From an uncultured Eggerthella sp. (GTDB lineage: Bacteria; Actinomycetota; Coriobacteriia; Coriobacteriales; Eggerthellaceae): a DNA stretch of 64,000 nucleotides. Positions 24,654 to 33,060 of this stretch are shown one piece after another. The stretch lies in contig UQFK01000001.1 of NCBI GenBank assembly GCA_900540345.1, forward strand, positions 62,001 through 126,000, in the 5' to 3' direction. How positions within the stretch are numbered: position 1 is the stretch's first letter; each line of letters begins with the position of its first letter. The notes under the pieces are model-generated. The model made no database searches, was not told where the DNA came from, and saw only the letters and a program-made list of their open reading frames with translations. Both the position numbers and the translations under genes were made by a program.

Positions 24654-26012
24654 ATGTCCTTACTCGATCGCGTTTCAAAAGCTCAAGGGAGCCCTCTTCA
24701 TTTCGAAGCAAATAGCCTTACAGCAAATAGATCAAATGAAGTAGCATCGATCGATCGGAGCTTCGAGGAGCTGCGCGAAGGGGTGCAAAAACACCTTTCA
24801 TCATTTGAGATAGGTGCCCTGATCGCACAGAATCCTCTAAAAGCACGTAATGAGATAACACAAGTATGCAAGCGAGTCTTCGAAGAACGTCCCTGGCTTG
24901 CAAAAAGCTCTCCCAAACAGGAAGCGCTGATCACGCGATATCTCGATAATGTCTTTGGTCTTGGCCCGCTTGAGGAGCTCTTATCTGATCCAAGCATCAC
25001 CGAGATCATGGTGAACGGCACACGCTCGCTCTTCTACGAAGCAGACGGCATCTTACATAGCTCACCTAACCGTTTTCACAATGCGAGCGAAGTCTATGCG
25101 CTCATCGATCGCATCATCAGCCCGCTCGGCAGACGCGTCGACGAGACCTCTCCCATGGTCAATGCGCGACTCGAGCAAGGACATCGCGTAAACGCGATCA
25201 TCCCTCCTCTTTCATTAGATGGTCCGATCATGACGATCAGGAAATTTCGTGAGCAATTCTTCTCGCTCGAAGACATGAAAGCACTCGGCTCTTTTGATGA
25301 TGACGTGCTCGTATTCCTGCGATGGGCGGTTCAAAATCACTGCAACATCGCCGTTTCAGGAGGAACAGGAAGCGGGAAGACCACTCTGCTGAACGCCCTC
25401 TCATCATGCATTCCGTGTTCTGAGCGCATCATCACCATCGAGGATTCAGCCGAACTGCGCTTCACCACTCACCCGCATGTGGTGCGCCTTGAAGCACGAC
25501 CGAAGAACATCGAAGGACTCGGCGAAGTCAGCATTAAGGATCTGGTCATCAACGCATTGCGCATGAGACCTGACCGCATCGTGGTTGGCGAATGTCGTGG
25601 CAGCGAAGCGATCGATATGCTCCAAGCCATGAATACAGGCCACGACGGCTCGCTCACAACGCTTCATGCAAACTCACCAAAAGAAGCGATCAGTCGCCTG
25701 ACTACTATGGTGCGCTATGGGGTCGACCTGCCAGTTGAAGTTATAGAACAGCAGATTGCAGAGGCGCTTGACCTGGTCATTCAGACAAATCGTGATCCGG
25801 GAGGAAAGCGCTATATCAGCGAGATCGTCGGCTACTACTACGACCACGAACAAAAACGCTGCAATACGATGAGCTACTACACACGACCGGTTTGGAATGA
25901 GCAAGGTAAATGGCGACAGATTCCAGCTTGGGTCGATTCGCTCAACACGTTCGATATCGCCAGCAGAGATGAGGTGGAACAGTGGAAGCTACGCGCATCG
26001 TTGGCGGTATAG
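24654..26012 (+). CDS. tadA: Tad pilus secretion ATPase TadA/CpaF
   Basis: 452 residues from the ATG at 24654, preceded by the strong SD AAAGGAGG. Type II/IV secretion ATPase: Walker A SGGTGSGKTT (235-244), Asp box TIEDSAELRF, Walker B region RPDRIVVGECRGSEAIDMLQAMNTGHDG and the His box HANSPKEAISRL. It powers pilin assembly as a cytoplasmic hexamer. TadB and TadC, its membrane partners, follow immediately. Confidence 0.96.
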   Translation: MSLLDRVSKAQGSPLHFEANSLTANRSNEVASIDRSFEELREGVQKHLSSFEIGALIAQNPLKARNEITQVCKRVFEERPWLAKSSPKQEALITRYLDNVFGLGPLEELLSDPSITEIMVNGTRSLFYEADGILHSSPNRFHNASEVYALIDRIISPLGRRVDETSPMVNARLEQGHRVNAIIPPLSLDGPIMTIRKFREQFFSLEDMKALGSFDDDVLVFLRWAVQNHCNIAVSGGTGSGKTTLLNALSSCIPCSERIITIEDSAELRFTTHPHVVRLEARPKNIEGLGEVSIKDLVINALRMRPDRIVVGECRGSEAIDMLQAMNTGHDGSLTTLHANSPKEAISRLTTMVRYGVDLPVEVIEQQIAEALDLVIQTNRDPGGKRYISEIVGYYYDHEQKRCNTMSYYTRPVWNEQGKWRQIPAWVDSLNTFDIASRDEVEQWKLRASLAV

Positions 26013-26956
26013 CCTTCGCCACAGCGTTCATCGCTACGGCCAGTTTTGCAATTTGGCTCATTCAATCTGTCCTTCGCAGACAACATGGCAGTGAAGCTGC
26101 CGCGCTCTCTGGTGCCGAAAGCGACAAGATGCAGCATCTACTCAGAAACGGCATCCATCCGCTCTTTCCGCTTGCGAAGCTGACTTTGAAAATATCATTC
26201 GCTCGTCACTTCATCGTGCGCATCCAAAGCGTACTCGAAGAGCACGATATTGCATCGAGCAGGATCGCCCTTATGAGCCTCGTCATTGGAGGAGCGCTTA
26301 CGATCTTCGTTGCCACTACGATGATCTCAGGATCATGGGTCTTTGCTATCACTTGCATCTTCCTCTGCCTGATCCTCATCAACACCTGGGTCAACAAGCA
26401 GCAGGACCGCTATCGTGAGCGATTGCGCGAGGAGTTGCCGAGCGCACTTCAAGCCATGAATGCTTGCTTTTGCATCGGATATTCACTTCCGCAGATCTTC
26501 GAGCAAGTAGCGCTCGACCTCGACGGTCCGCTCAAGGATGTCTTCCAACGAAGCGCCTCGGTGATCAATGCAGGCGGAACGATCGAAGAAGCTCTCGAAA
26601 CCCTGAAAGAACAAACCGATGAATCCGAACTCTTCTTTCTTGCAACCGCGCTCGAGATCCAACATCGTACAGGCAGCAGCCTCTCTCAAGTCCTTGAAGT
26701 CGTGCGCCAATCGGTTGACGATCAACTCGAACTAAAACGCCTTCTCCAAACACAGACTGCACAAGCAAAGCTTTCAGCCCAGATTGTCACGATTATGCCT
26801 TTTGTGATCATTGGAGTCTTCTCGCTTGTATCAGAAGGTTTTCTCGAGCCCTTCTTCGCATCAACGATGGGCATCTTGCTTCTCGCTATCGCCATCGCAA
26901 TGCAAGCGATGGGCATCCTGCTTGTACGCAAACTGCTTCATGTGGAGGTGGCTTGA
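25982..26956 (+). CDS. tadB: Tad pilus membrane platform protein TadB
   Basis: 324 residues. Type II secretion system F domain (LREELPSALQAMNACFCIGYSLPQ..., RTGSSLSQVLEVVRQS) with flanking membrane helices: one N-terminal, a pair near 90-135 and a pair at the C-terminus (IMPFVIIGVFSLV, MGILLLAIAIAMQAMGI). The GTG start overlaps the tadA 3' end by 31 bases with GAGGTG upstream. It forms the inner-membrane platform with TadC. Confidence 0.92.
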   Translation: MEATRIVGGIAFATAFIATASFAIWLIQSVLRRQHGSEAAALSGAESDKMQHLLRNGIHPLFPLAKLTLKISFARHFIVRIQSVLEEHDIASSRIALMSLVIGGALTIFVATTMISGSWVFAITCIFLCLILINTWVNKQQDRYRERLREELPSALQAMNACFCIGYSLPQIFEQVALDLDGPLKDVFQRSASVINAGGTIEEALETLKEQTDESELFFLATALEIQHRTGSSLSQVLEVVRQSVDDQLELKRLLQTQTAQAKLSAQIVTIMPFVIIGVFSLVSEGFLEPFFASTMGILLLAIAIAMQAMGILLVRKLLHVEVA

Positions 26957-27894
26957 TGCAAACAGCCATGATCATTCTTGGAATCGCAAGCGCATCGCTT
27001 GCGGGCGGTACGCTTGGCTATTGGGGCCTCGCACAACACGAAGAACAGAGGATCATTCGCTCATGCCTCCTTCAAGCAGGCGTACATGATCGTGATCGCA
27101 ACCCACGCAAACTCATAGAGATAGAAGGCATCTATCGGCAAGTACTTCTATTTGCACTCTCTTGCTCACAAAAGCACACACAAGCACGCAGAGCTTCTGC
27201 TCGCTTCTGGTTACTGCGATCCTCACGACTCAATACCCTTATCAAAAAAGCAGGATTTGCAGGACGGATCGATCTCGAAGGGTGTGCTCAAGCGCGCCAA
27301 TATCTTTCACTCGGATGTGGGATCGGAGGATTTGTATGCGGACTGGTCTTTTCAGAATTACTCGCAGCTATCCTGCTCTGCATTGGATTTCTAGTCGGCT
27401 ATCACCTGCTCCAAGCCTCGCTTGAGCGCGAACTTGAAGCACGCAGTACAACGGTCGAGCAACAACTCTCTCAGCTCATAGAGGTGCTCGTGCTCGGATT
27501 GAGAAGCGGGTTGAGCTTTGATCGTGCGCTTTCGTTCTATTGCCACTATTTCTCTTGCGGATTGAGCGAACTCTGCGAACGCCTTCAGACACAGTGGAGC
27601 CATGGGCTTATCACCCGCGAGGAAGGATTGCACTGTATCGCAGAAAGCTATGACTCGAGCCTGCTCGATCGGATCATGGACAGCATCATCCGATCACTGC
27701 GCTTCGGTACTTCGATGGCTGAAACACTCAGCAATGCCGGCGTAGAGATCCGTGCAACCAGAAAAACAAAACTTGAAGAACAAGTCGCAAAAGCACCCGT
27801 GAAGATGCTCATCCCTATCGGGGTGCTCATCTTACCTGCGATGCTCATCTTCATCCTTGGTCCGATCATCTTGGAACTGATCGGTGGATTTTAG
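26956..27894 (+). CDS. tadC: Tad pilus membrane platform protein TadC
   Basis: 312 residues. T2SSF domain (VEQQLSQLIEVLVLGLRSGLSFDRAL; LRFGTSMAETLSNAG) with membrane helices near 115-155 and at the C-terminus (MLIPIGVLILPAMLIFILGPIILEL). The ATG at 26956 overlaps the tadB stop (TGATG), with GGAGGTGG as SD, so the TTG three bases earlier is not the start. Confidence 0.92.
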   Translation: MQTAMIILGIASASLAGGTLGYWGLAQHEEQRIIRSCLLQAGVHDRDRNPRKLIEIEGIYRQVLLFALSCSQKHTQARRASARFWLLRSSRLNTLIKKAGFAGRIDLEGCAQARQYLSLGCGIGGFVCGLVFSELLAAILLCIGFLVGYHLLQASLERELEARSTTVEQQLSQLIEVLVLGLRSGLSFDRALSFYCHYFSCGLSELCERLQTQWSHGLITREEGLHCIAESYDSSLLDRIMDSIIRSLRFGTSMAETLSNAGVEIRATRKTKLEEQVAKAPVKMLIPIGVLILPAMLIFILGPIILELIGGF

Positions 27895-27917
27895 GAACAC
27901 GAACGAAAGGAATCACC

Positions 27918-28133
27918 ATGTACCAGTCAATACGCACGTGGCTTACGCGCAAGCATCGATCGCTCGCTAATAAGGCGATCGAGATTTGGGTCAAAGAGAA
28001 GGGTCAGGGAACGACCGAATACGCCATTTTAGTTGGCGTTTTGGTGGTCATCGCTATCATCGCGATCACCCTCTTCAGACCTAAGATCCAGGAACTCTGG
28101 GATGCGATCGCAGCAGGGATCAATGGTCTTTGA
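27918..28133 (+). CDS. flp: Flp-type pilin, main candidate subunit
   Basis: 71 residues. Class IVb prepilin: a basic leader of about 30 residues ending in KG, then QGTTEYAILVGVLVVIAIIAITLF with Glu at +5 and Tyr at +6 of the predicted mature protein, and a short C-terminus. A prepilin peptidase would cut after Gly; no such gene is in the window. Strong SD AAAGGAAT. The leader is longer than in typical Flp proteins. Confidence 0.9.
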   Translation: MYQSIRTWLTRKHRSLANKAIEIWVKEKGQGTTEYAILVGVLVVIAIIAITLFRPKIQELWDAIAAGINGL

Positions 28134-28360
28134 TGTTGTGTTTGAGCTGCAGAATAGAGACGCACAGACGATGCGAATCGGGTCAAGCGAGCGTTGAATA
28201 CGCCGTTGTACTAGTCGGTATGCTCGCTCTTATCATCGCCTTTGGCGCCATGCATGCCTTTCTTAAGGACGGAAAGATTATCGACCATGCACTTGCAAAT
28301 TCTTCTCATGCCATTGAATCGATCGACTTCGACAATATCAAAGACTTCGTGAGCGTGTGA
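28133..28360 (+). CDS. Second Flp-like prepilin
   Basis: 75 residues from the ATG at 28133, overlapping the first pilin's stop (TGATG). The predicted cut is SG/QASVEYAVVLVGM, again with Glu +5 and Tyr +6, then a hydrophobic helix and a hydrophilic C-terminus of about 35 residues, longer than in the first pilin. It is probably a minor pilin. Two Cys lie in the leader. Confidence 0.8.
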   Translation: MLCLSCRIETHRRCESGQASVEYAVVLVGMLALIIAFGAMHAFLKDGKIIDHALANSSHAIESIDFDNIKDFVSV

Positions 28361-28363
28361 GAG

Positions 28364-28930
28364 ATGAGTCTTGCGATAACACGTTTTTGTCGGGCGAATC
28401 GCCAAAACATTCGCACGACTCGACAAAAAGAATGGCGAGAGCGCGGTCAGGCAGTCGTAGAGGCAGCATTTCTTATCCCTTTGCTCTTGCTCGCCTTGCT
28501 GCTTCTGATCCAGCCCGCCATTCTGCTCTATACCACGCTCATCATGCAAAGTGCGGCAGCAGAAACATGTCGCATCGTCGCAACCGAATCCTTGATGGAG
28601 AAAAATGCAGAAGCAGTTGAAGGATACGCGCTGCGCAGGCTTGCAGCCGTCCCTCAACAAGAGAATTTTCATGTGCATAACCCAACTTGTAGCTGGAAGA
28701 TCACCTATACAGGCGATGAGACAGCTAGCGAAGTATGGGTCGAAATATCAAACGAAGTGAAGCCCTTGCCCCTGTTCGATTTTGGACTTAAAGCACTCGG
28801 TGTCCTGAACGAAAACGGAAACTATCAGATCAAGATATCGCATCACCTCACAACGAAGAGCGCATGGGCACAAGCAAGCCCACTTGGAAACAACCCGAAC
28901 GACTGGATCGAACGATGGAACGCTTCTTGA
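28364..28930 (+). CDS. TadE-like minor pilin (pseudopilin)
   Basis: 188 residues. The TadE-type start is RG/QAVVEAAFLIPLLLLALLLLIQP, with Glu at +5 of the predicted mature protein, followed by an extracytoplasmic domain of about 110 residues. TadE-family proteins are minor pilins that help start or anchor the fibre. The N-terminal leader is about 28 residues and Arg-rich. Its 3' end overlaps the next gene by 16 bases. Confidence 0.85.
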   Translation: MSLAITRFCRANRQNIRTTRQKEWRERGQAVVEAAFLIPLLLLALLLLIQPAILLYTTLIMQSAAAETCRIVATESLMEKNAEAVEGYALRRLAAVPQQENFHVHNPTCSWKITYTGDETASEVWVEISNEVKPLPLFDFGLKALGVLNENGNYQIKISHHLTTKSAWAQASPLGNNPNDWIERWNAS

Positions 28931-31062
28931 ATGATCTTGAACATAACCTTCATGAGGAAGAAGGATTCTCAACTGTTGGAGTTGCTCTTGCTCTGCTCAT
29001 TACACTCGCCCTTATCTTTACGGCTGCCCAAGTCTACGAGATCGAATCAGTCTCGGCTGACATTCAAGAAGTTGCAGATGTAGCGGTGCTCGCAGCAGAG
29101 AATACTGTAGGTGAATACTGCGTTGTCGCATGCCTTTGCGACGGTATCGCGCTCTCATTGTCCCTCTCATCACTTTGCTGCCTCGGATTGAGCATCGCCG
29201 CAGCGTGCACTCCTGTTACGGCCACACTCTCAGAAACGCTTTGGCAAACAGCTCAGAAGCTCAAGCAAACTCAAATCTCTTTCGTTGAAAAAGCACAGGA
29301 TGCACTTGAGCGACTTAAGTTGATCCTTCCGCTTGCCGCTGCAGCAAAAGCAAAGAGCGTCATCGATGCGAACTCGGGGCTGCGCGGCGAAGCATCTTAC
29401 ACAGGCATCGCTATCCTTGTCCCCTGGCAAACCGACCCACTCGAAGCAACTGAACATCGGATCAGCGACAGCGCATTCGAAGAAGCAGAAGAAAAGAGGG
29501 GATCTATCGAGGATCTTGGAGAAAAAGCGGAAGAGGCCTCGCGCGAAGCAAATGCATTCAAAAAAGCTGCCTATCAATTCGATAGCGGAAGCACAACCTC
29601 TTACTGTATGTATGAGCGAGCAAAAACGCTTGCACATCTTAACGGGCAAGATAATCCCTACTATTCTTCAGCTGAAACGTGGGACTTCGATGTGGCACTC
29701 ACGCGTGCGCAAACCTACTACCGAACACGAGCGCAAATCGAAAGCCCTTCGGATAGCTCGATCGCTGAGCGCGCTCGATCAGCTCTACGCAAAAAATTCT
29801 ACCAATATGCTTCAGATGAGTTGTCGAAAGGATACGTTGAACGCAGTGACGATAGCTTCGAAGCTTTCTTTCCCCGCCTTCCAAAGAACACAGAAGAGAT
29901 GAAAGGGACAACGCTCTACACCGATGCGAGCTATCCGGTCTCCACCTCAACACAAGGAAAACGAATATTGCATGCCTTTGAGGGATGCCCAATGTATGTA
30001 CAAAACATGAAAGACGGCTACGGATCATTAGCTCAAGCTGACGGAAACGCTCAATTTGAGAAGTGCCCACAGTGTCAGTTGGATGCAACAAGCATGGGAA
30101 GCGTCGCTGCTGCATCGAGCTCGATCGATAACGGGTTCGAATATCACTATCTCAAGGTTGCCGATCTAGCGCGCTCCTACCAGGAAGCCCAACAAAGAGC
30201 CAGCGAAAGCTCCCAAGCGCTCAAAGAGCAGGCGAAAGAGCTCTTGAAGACAATAGGAGAAGCGATCGAAGAAGCAGATAATGAACGTATCAAGATCGAT
30301 CCTCCGGGGAAATATGGCGCAGTCGCATTCGTTATGAGCTCAGAGGCCGGCAAATCAAACTTTGTCTCGCAATTCATCGAGAGCACCGGGCAACTCAGAA
30401 CACGCGTAGCTCTTTCAGGTGCGACGCTCCTACCTGAATCCACGGAAAGCGGGAAAAATGCCATTAACAGCATACTCGATGGCTATGCAGAAGCTGGGCT
30501 TGGGAGCAGTATTACAAGCGCCCGTATTGCTCTTGACCTCTGGTCTGCATTGCTTTCAGGATATGGCGAAGCTCAAGAGTGCCTTACAACCAGCCTCAGT
30601 AATGCCATCGACGCGATCCCGCTTGCAAGCGAAAGCGGACTCGGCCCGTGGGCGGCAGAATGCCTGGAATCCATCGTTGAAGGTGTCGGGCTCCATCCTG
30701 TAGATCTTTCTCCTCAGAAAGCGGTTCTTGTAAACACGGCTCATATTGGATATGCAGATGAGTCTGCTTTTGGTGCTCGGCTCATAGACTTAAAGATCGC
30801 CAATCTTGGACGAAATTCTATCGGGGAGGTCTTCAGCAACACACTCGATTCAGCCGAAAGCGCTGTGACCGACATGATCGACAATGCAGACTTCACGATC
30901 GAAATCGCTACCATCGAGATCATACAGGGCGCAGTCGAAATTCCGATCACCATCACGCTTCCCAGTTCGATCAAAGATGCTGCCAATGACTCCATTCGAC
31001 ATGCGTTCTCCTTGCTCGAAGATCGTCTTGCAAGCTTCACGTTCGATCGGAGGTGGAAATGA
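28915..31062 (+). CDS. Large TadG-like pilin-domain protein
   Basis: 715 residues from the ATG at 28915 (an in-frame ATG at 28864 would add 17). It has a short leader, then EEG/FSTVGVALALLITLALIFTAAQV, a pilin-like helix lacking Glu +5. A second Cys-rich hydrophobic stretch follows near 65-110, then a long, mostly helical extracytoplasmic domain with CPQCQ and scattered Cys. Position and start helix suggest TadG-like or pilus-tip function; the bulk of the protein is not recognised. The following gene overlaps its stop by 4 bases. Confidence 0.6.
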   Translation: MERFLNDLEHNLHEEEGFSTVGVALALLITLALIFTAAQVYEIESVSADIQEVADVAVLAAENTVGEYCVVACLCDGIALSLSLSSLCCLGLSIAAACTPVTATLSETLWQTAQKLKQTQISFVEKAQDALERLKLILPLAAAAKAKSVIDANSGLRGEASYTGIAILVPWQTDPLEATEHRISDSAFEEAEEKRGSIEDLGEKAEEASREANAFKKAAYQFDSGSTTSYCMYERAKTLAHLNGQDNPYYSSAETWDFDVALTRAQTYYRTRAQIESPSDSSIAERARSALRKKFYQYASDELSKGYVERSDDSFEAFFPRLPKNTEEMKGTTLYTDASYPVSTSTQGKRILHAFEGCPMYVQNMKDGYGSLAQADGNAQFEKCPQCQLDATSMGSVAAASSSIDNGFEYHYLKVADLARSYQEAQQRASESSQALKEQAKELLKTIGEAIEEADNERIKIDPPGKYGAVAFVMSSEAGKSNFVSQFIESTGQLRTRVALSGATLLPESTESGKNAINSILDGYAEAGLGSSITSARIALDLWSALLSGYGEAQECLTTSLSNAIDAIPLASESGLGPWAAECLESIVEGVGLHPVDLSPQKAVLVNTAHIGYADESAFGARLIDLKIANLGRNSIGEVFSNTLDSAESAVTDMIDNADFTIEIATIEIIQGAVEIPITITLPSSIKDAANDSIRHAFSLLEDRLASFTFDRRWK

Positions 31063-31538
31063 ACGCTTTTTCGTGCACCTCAGCCCATTTGAACACCCCT
31101 TACACCTGCTCCCGCGTAAAACGCTCGAGCGGACAGATGAGCATCGAGTTCGTTGCGCTCTTTCCTGTCATGCTGATCATCGCACTCATCGCATTCAATG
31201 GCATTTTGTTCCTCTCAGAATGTGCCGCCTTCGATCGTATCTTTCGTGAAACAGCAAGCGTACTGGCACCTTCCCCAGCAAGCGACGAATCGCCTGAGCG
31301 AGTGTGTGCGCAAGTTGAAGAAGGTCTCGATCGCTTCACGCAAAAGGCCTATCTTTCCTGCAGTGTCTCATCGAGCGGGAAAAGTAATGGATTGACCTGC
31401 TATTCTGGCACGCTGTTCTTCACGCCAACCATCTTTGGAGCCTATCCGCTCCGAAGCGTATTTGGTATCACGCTTCAGCCGTTAGAACATTCCATTGAGA
31501 TAACGCTCGAAACCTACAAACCAGGAGTATTTCTATGA
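31059..31538 (+). CDS. TadE-like minor pilin (second copy)
   Basis: 159 residues from the ATG at 31059 (GGAGG at 31049-31053). The predicted cleavage is SG/QMSIEFVALFPVMLIIALIAF, Glu at +5, then a domain of about 95 residues with three to four Cys. It overlaps the previous stop by 4 bases (ATGA), and the next gene starts inside its stop the same way. Confidence 0.82.
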   Translation: MNAFSCTSAHLNTPYTCSRVKRSSGQMSIEFVALFPVMLIIALIAFNGILFLSECAAFDRIFRETASVLAPSPASDESPERVCAQVEEGLDRFTQKAYLSCSVSSSGKSNGLTCYSGTLFFTPTIFGAYPLRSVFGITLQPLEHSIEITLETYKPGVFL

Positions 31539-32050
31539 CAAGATCTGCTTTAAAAAAGATAGGCATTTTTGCAGGTTTGCTGACACTCTGCATCGGATGC
31601 TGCATCTGGGTCGACAGCTCTTTTGCTATCGATTCGAGCAGCAATCAGGGCAATGAATCAAACCACCTTGAAACAACAGGGGGCGCTACTTCGATCATCA
31701 AGATGATCGAAGAGGATGACCCTCATATAAACGAGCTTGCACGTGCCTGCTTTGATCTTCCACTTGAAACAGATATTCCTTCCGCGTTCATTGACGAGGT
31801 GCTCGATCCGCGCGATTTCGATGCAGCTTACATCTCAGGCACAACCCTAAGCTTCATCCATGATGGATCGCTTGAAGAGGCACAGGCCTTTTGCGAAAAC
31901 TCGCTCGAAAAAAAGGGATGGGTGGCACTGCCACAAAAGAATCAGATCATCGATAGTTTCATAAAGACCACAGGAGCATATCATTCCCTTGTCGTGCAAT
32001 ACCTTTCGATGGATGACAAAACAGTCATCATGATCGACCCGAGCACTTGA
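31535..32050 (+). CDS. Exported protein of unknown function at the end of the Tad locus
   Basis: 171 residues. An N-terminal signal-type segment (basic SALKKIG, then a hydrophobic run GIFAGLLTLCIGCCIWV) is followed by about 140 residues without a known motif. A Cys pair in the hydrophobic region is not a clear lipobox. The ATGA overlap with the TadE-like gene puts it in the pilus operon. Export and a pilus-related role are inferred. Confidence 0.65.
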   Translation: MTRSALKKIGIFAGLLTLCIGCCIWVDSSFAIDSSSNQGNESNHLETTGGATSIIKMIEEDDPHINELARACFDLPLETDIPSAFIDEVLDPRDFDAAYISGTTLSFIHDGSLEEAQAFCENSLEKKGWVALPQKNQIIDSFIKTTGAYHSLVVQYLSMDDKTVIMIDPST

Positions 32051-32094
32051 TAGCAGATCAAAAAAACAAAGGATCAAACTCAAAGGAGATGGAC

Positions 32095-32478
32095 ATGTCA
32101 AAGAATCCAACAATCAATAATGCACTTTCTACCTGGCAAAAAGCAGAGATGCCACTCTTTCCTAAAATAAGCATTGCAAGCTCGTTTTCCCAACGTGTAC
32201 GGGGGCTGCTCGGAGCACCTCCAGAACCGCAGATGCTCCTAATTGCGCCTTGCCATAGTATCCATACCTTTGGGATGAAATATCCCATCCATATCGCCTT
32301 CTTCGATCGAGAAGGAGTGGTGATCAATGCCGAGCGTTCCGTACCTCCAAACTGCAAACGCTCATGCGATCACGCAGTAGGAGTCCTTGAAATGCCTGCG
32401 ATCTTTCAAAATGACCACTGGTTCGTTTGTGGAGATCATCTACGGCTTGCACCACCTGAAGCAAGTCGCTGTTCCTAA
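32095..32478 (+). CDS. DUF192 family protein
   Basis: 127 residues from the ATG at 32095, chosen for the SD AAAGGAG 6 bases upstream. DUF192 core: RVRGLLGAPP, then HSIHTFGMKYPIHIAFFDREG and the C-terminal GVLEMPA. The family is a small barrel of unknown biochemistry. The usual secretion signal of many members is absent here, so this one appears cytoplasmic. It lies 44 bases after the exported Tad-locus protein. Confidence 0.85.
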   Translation: MSKNPTINNALSTWQKAEMPLFPKISIASSFSQRVRGLLGAPPEPQMLLIAPCHSIHTFGMKYPIHIAFFDREGVVINAERSVPPNCKRSCDHAVGVLEMPAIFQNDHWFVCGDHLRLAPPEASRCS

Positions 32479-32534
32479 AAAATTGATCAGCATGACTGCT
32501 CGATATAACCAAGTAAGAGAAAAGGAGAATGAAG

Positions 32535-33005
32535 ATGAAAGTAGTTCATGGAGCGCGCTCTGAAGACACCGAAGTGTATGTTCCTGAATCACAGGATTTC
32601 AAGACCTGTCCTGTCTGCGGCGCGACATGTTTTGCGGATATGGAGGTATGTTTTGGGTGCCTTCACCAATTCAGCACAGATGAGCCACAAAACCCTTCCC
32701 TCACAGCAGCACTCAGCGCTAATGACAAGCATTTAGCGCAGATCGAGCTAGACACGGATACAGATCCTGCAAACACAATACGATCCTTAGATGTCACATC
32801 CCAAGAGGAAGCGAAGGAGACGATCGCGCTACCCTTTGACCATACGCAAGATATCACAAGGCTGAAAAAGCCCGCAGAGCGAAGATCAATCACACCTGAA
32901 GAGCACAATGCGAAGATGGCTCAAGATGCGATGACCTCTCGCCATATTTGCTCAGACGGAAAAGGGCAACGCTTCGAAATCTCGATCACCGTAAAACTGC
33001 TCTAA
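32535..33005 (+). CDS. Small zinc-ribbon protein
   Basis: 156 residues from the ATG at 32535 (SD AAAGGAG 7 bases upstream). One zinc ribbon near residues 24-43 (CPVCGATCFADMEVCFGC) is followed by an acidic, Thr-rich linker and a C-terminal end that could be a beta strand (GQRFEISITVKLL). No enzyme motif is seen. It follows the DUF192 gene on the same strand and ends the Tad-side transcription unit at a strong hairpin. Confidence 0.65.
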   Translation: MKVVHGARSEDTEVYVPESQDFKTCPVCGATCFADMEVCFGCLHQFSTDEPQNPSLTAALSANDKHLAQIELDTDTDPANTIRSLDVTSQEEAKETIALPFDHTQDITRLKKPAERRSITPEEHNAKMAQDAMTSRHICSDGKGQRFEISITVKLL

Positions 33006-33032
33006 GAACATCCGTGGATCTTCTTAGAGCAG
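32997..33032. terminator. Long inverted repeat between convergent genes
   Basis: CTGCTCTAAGAA / TTCTTAGAGCAG forms a perfect 12-bp stem with a 12-nt loop. It includes the stop codon of the zinc-ribbon gene and lies just past thrC. On the minus strand it is followed by TTTT, so it fits a terminator for thrC better than for the plus strand. Confidence 0.65.
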
Positions 33033-33060
33033 AGGCATGTCTTCTTTAATGCGAGAAAAC

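Noticed and set aside
29333..29902. 189-residue plus-strand frame inside the large TadG-like gene
   Set aside because: It is Lys/Arg/Ser-rich as expected for an out-of-frame shadow, and it is fully contained in a gene with better support.
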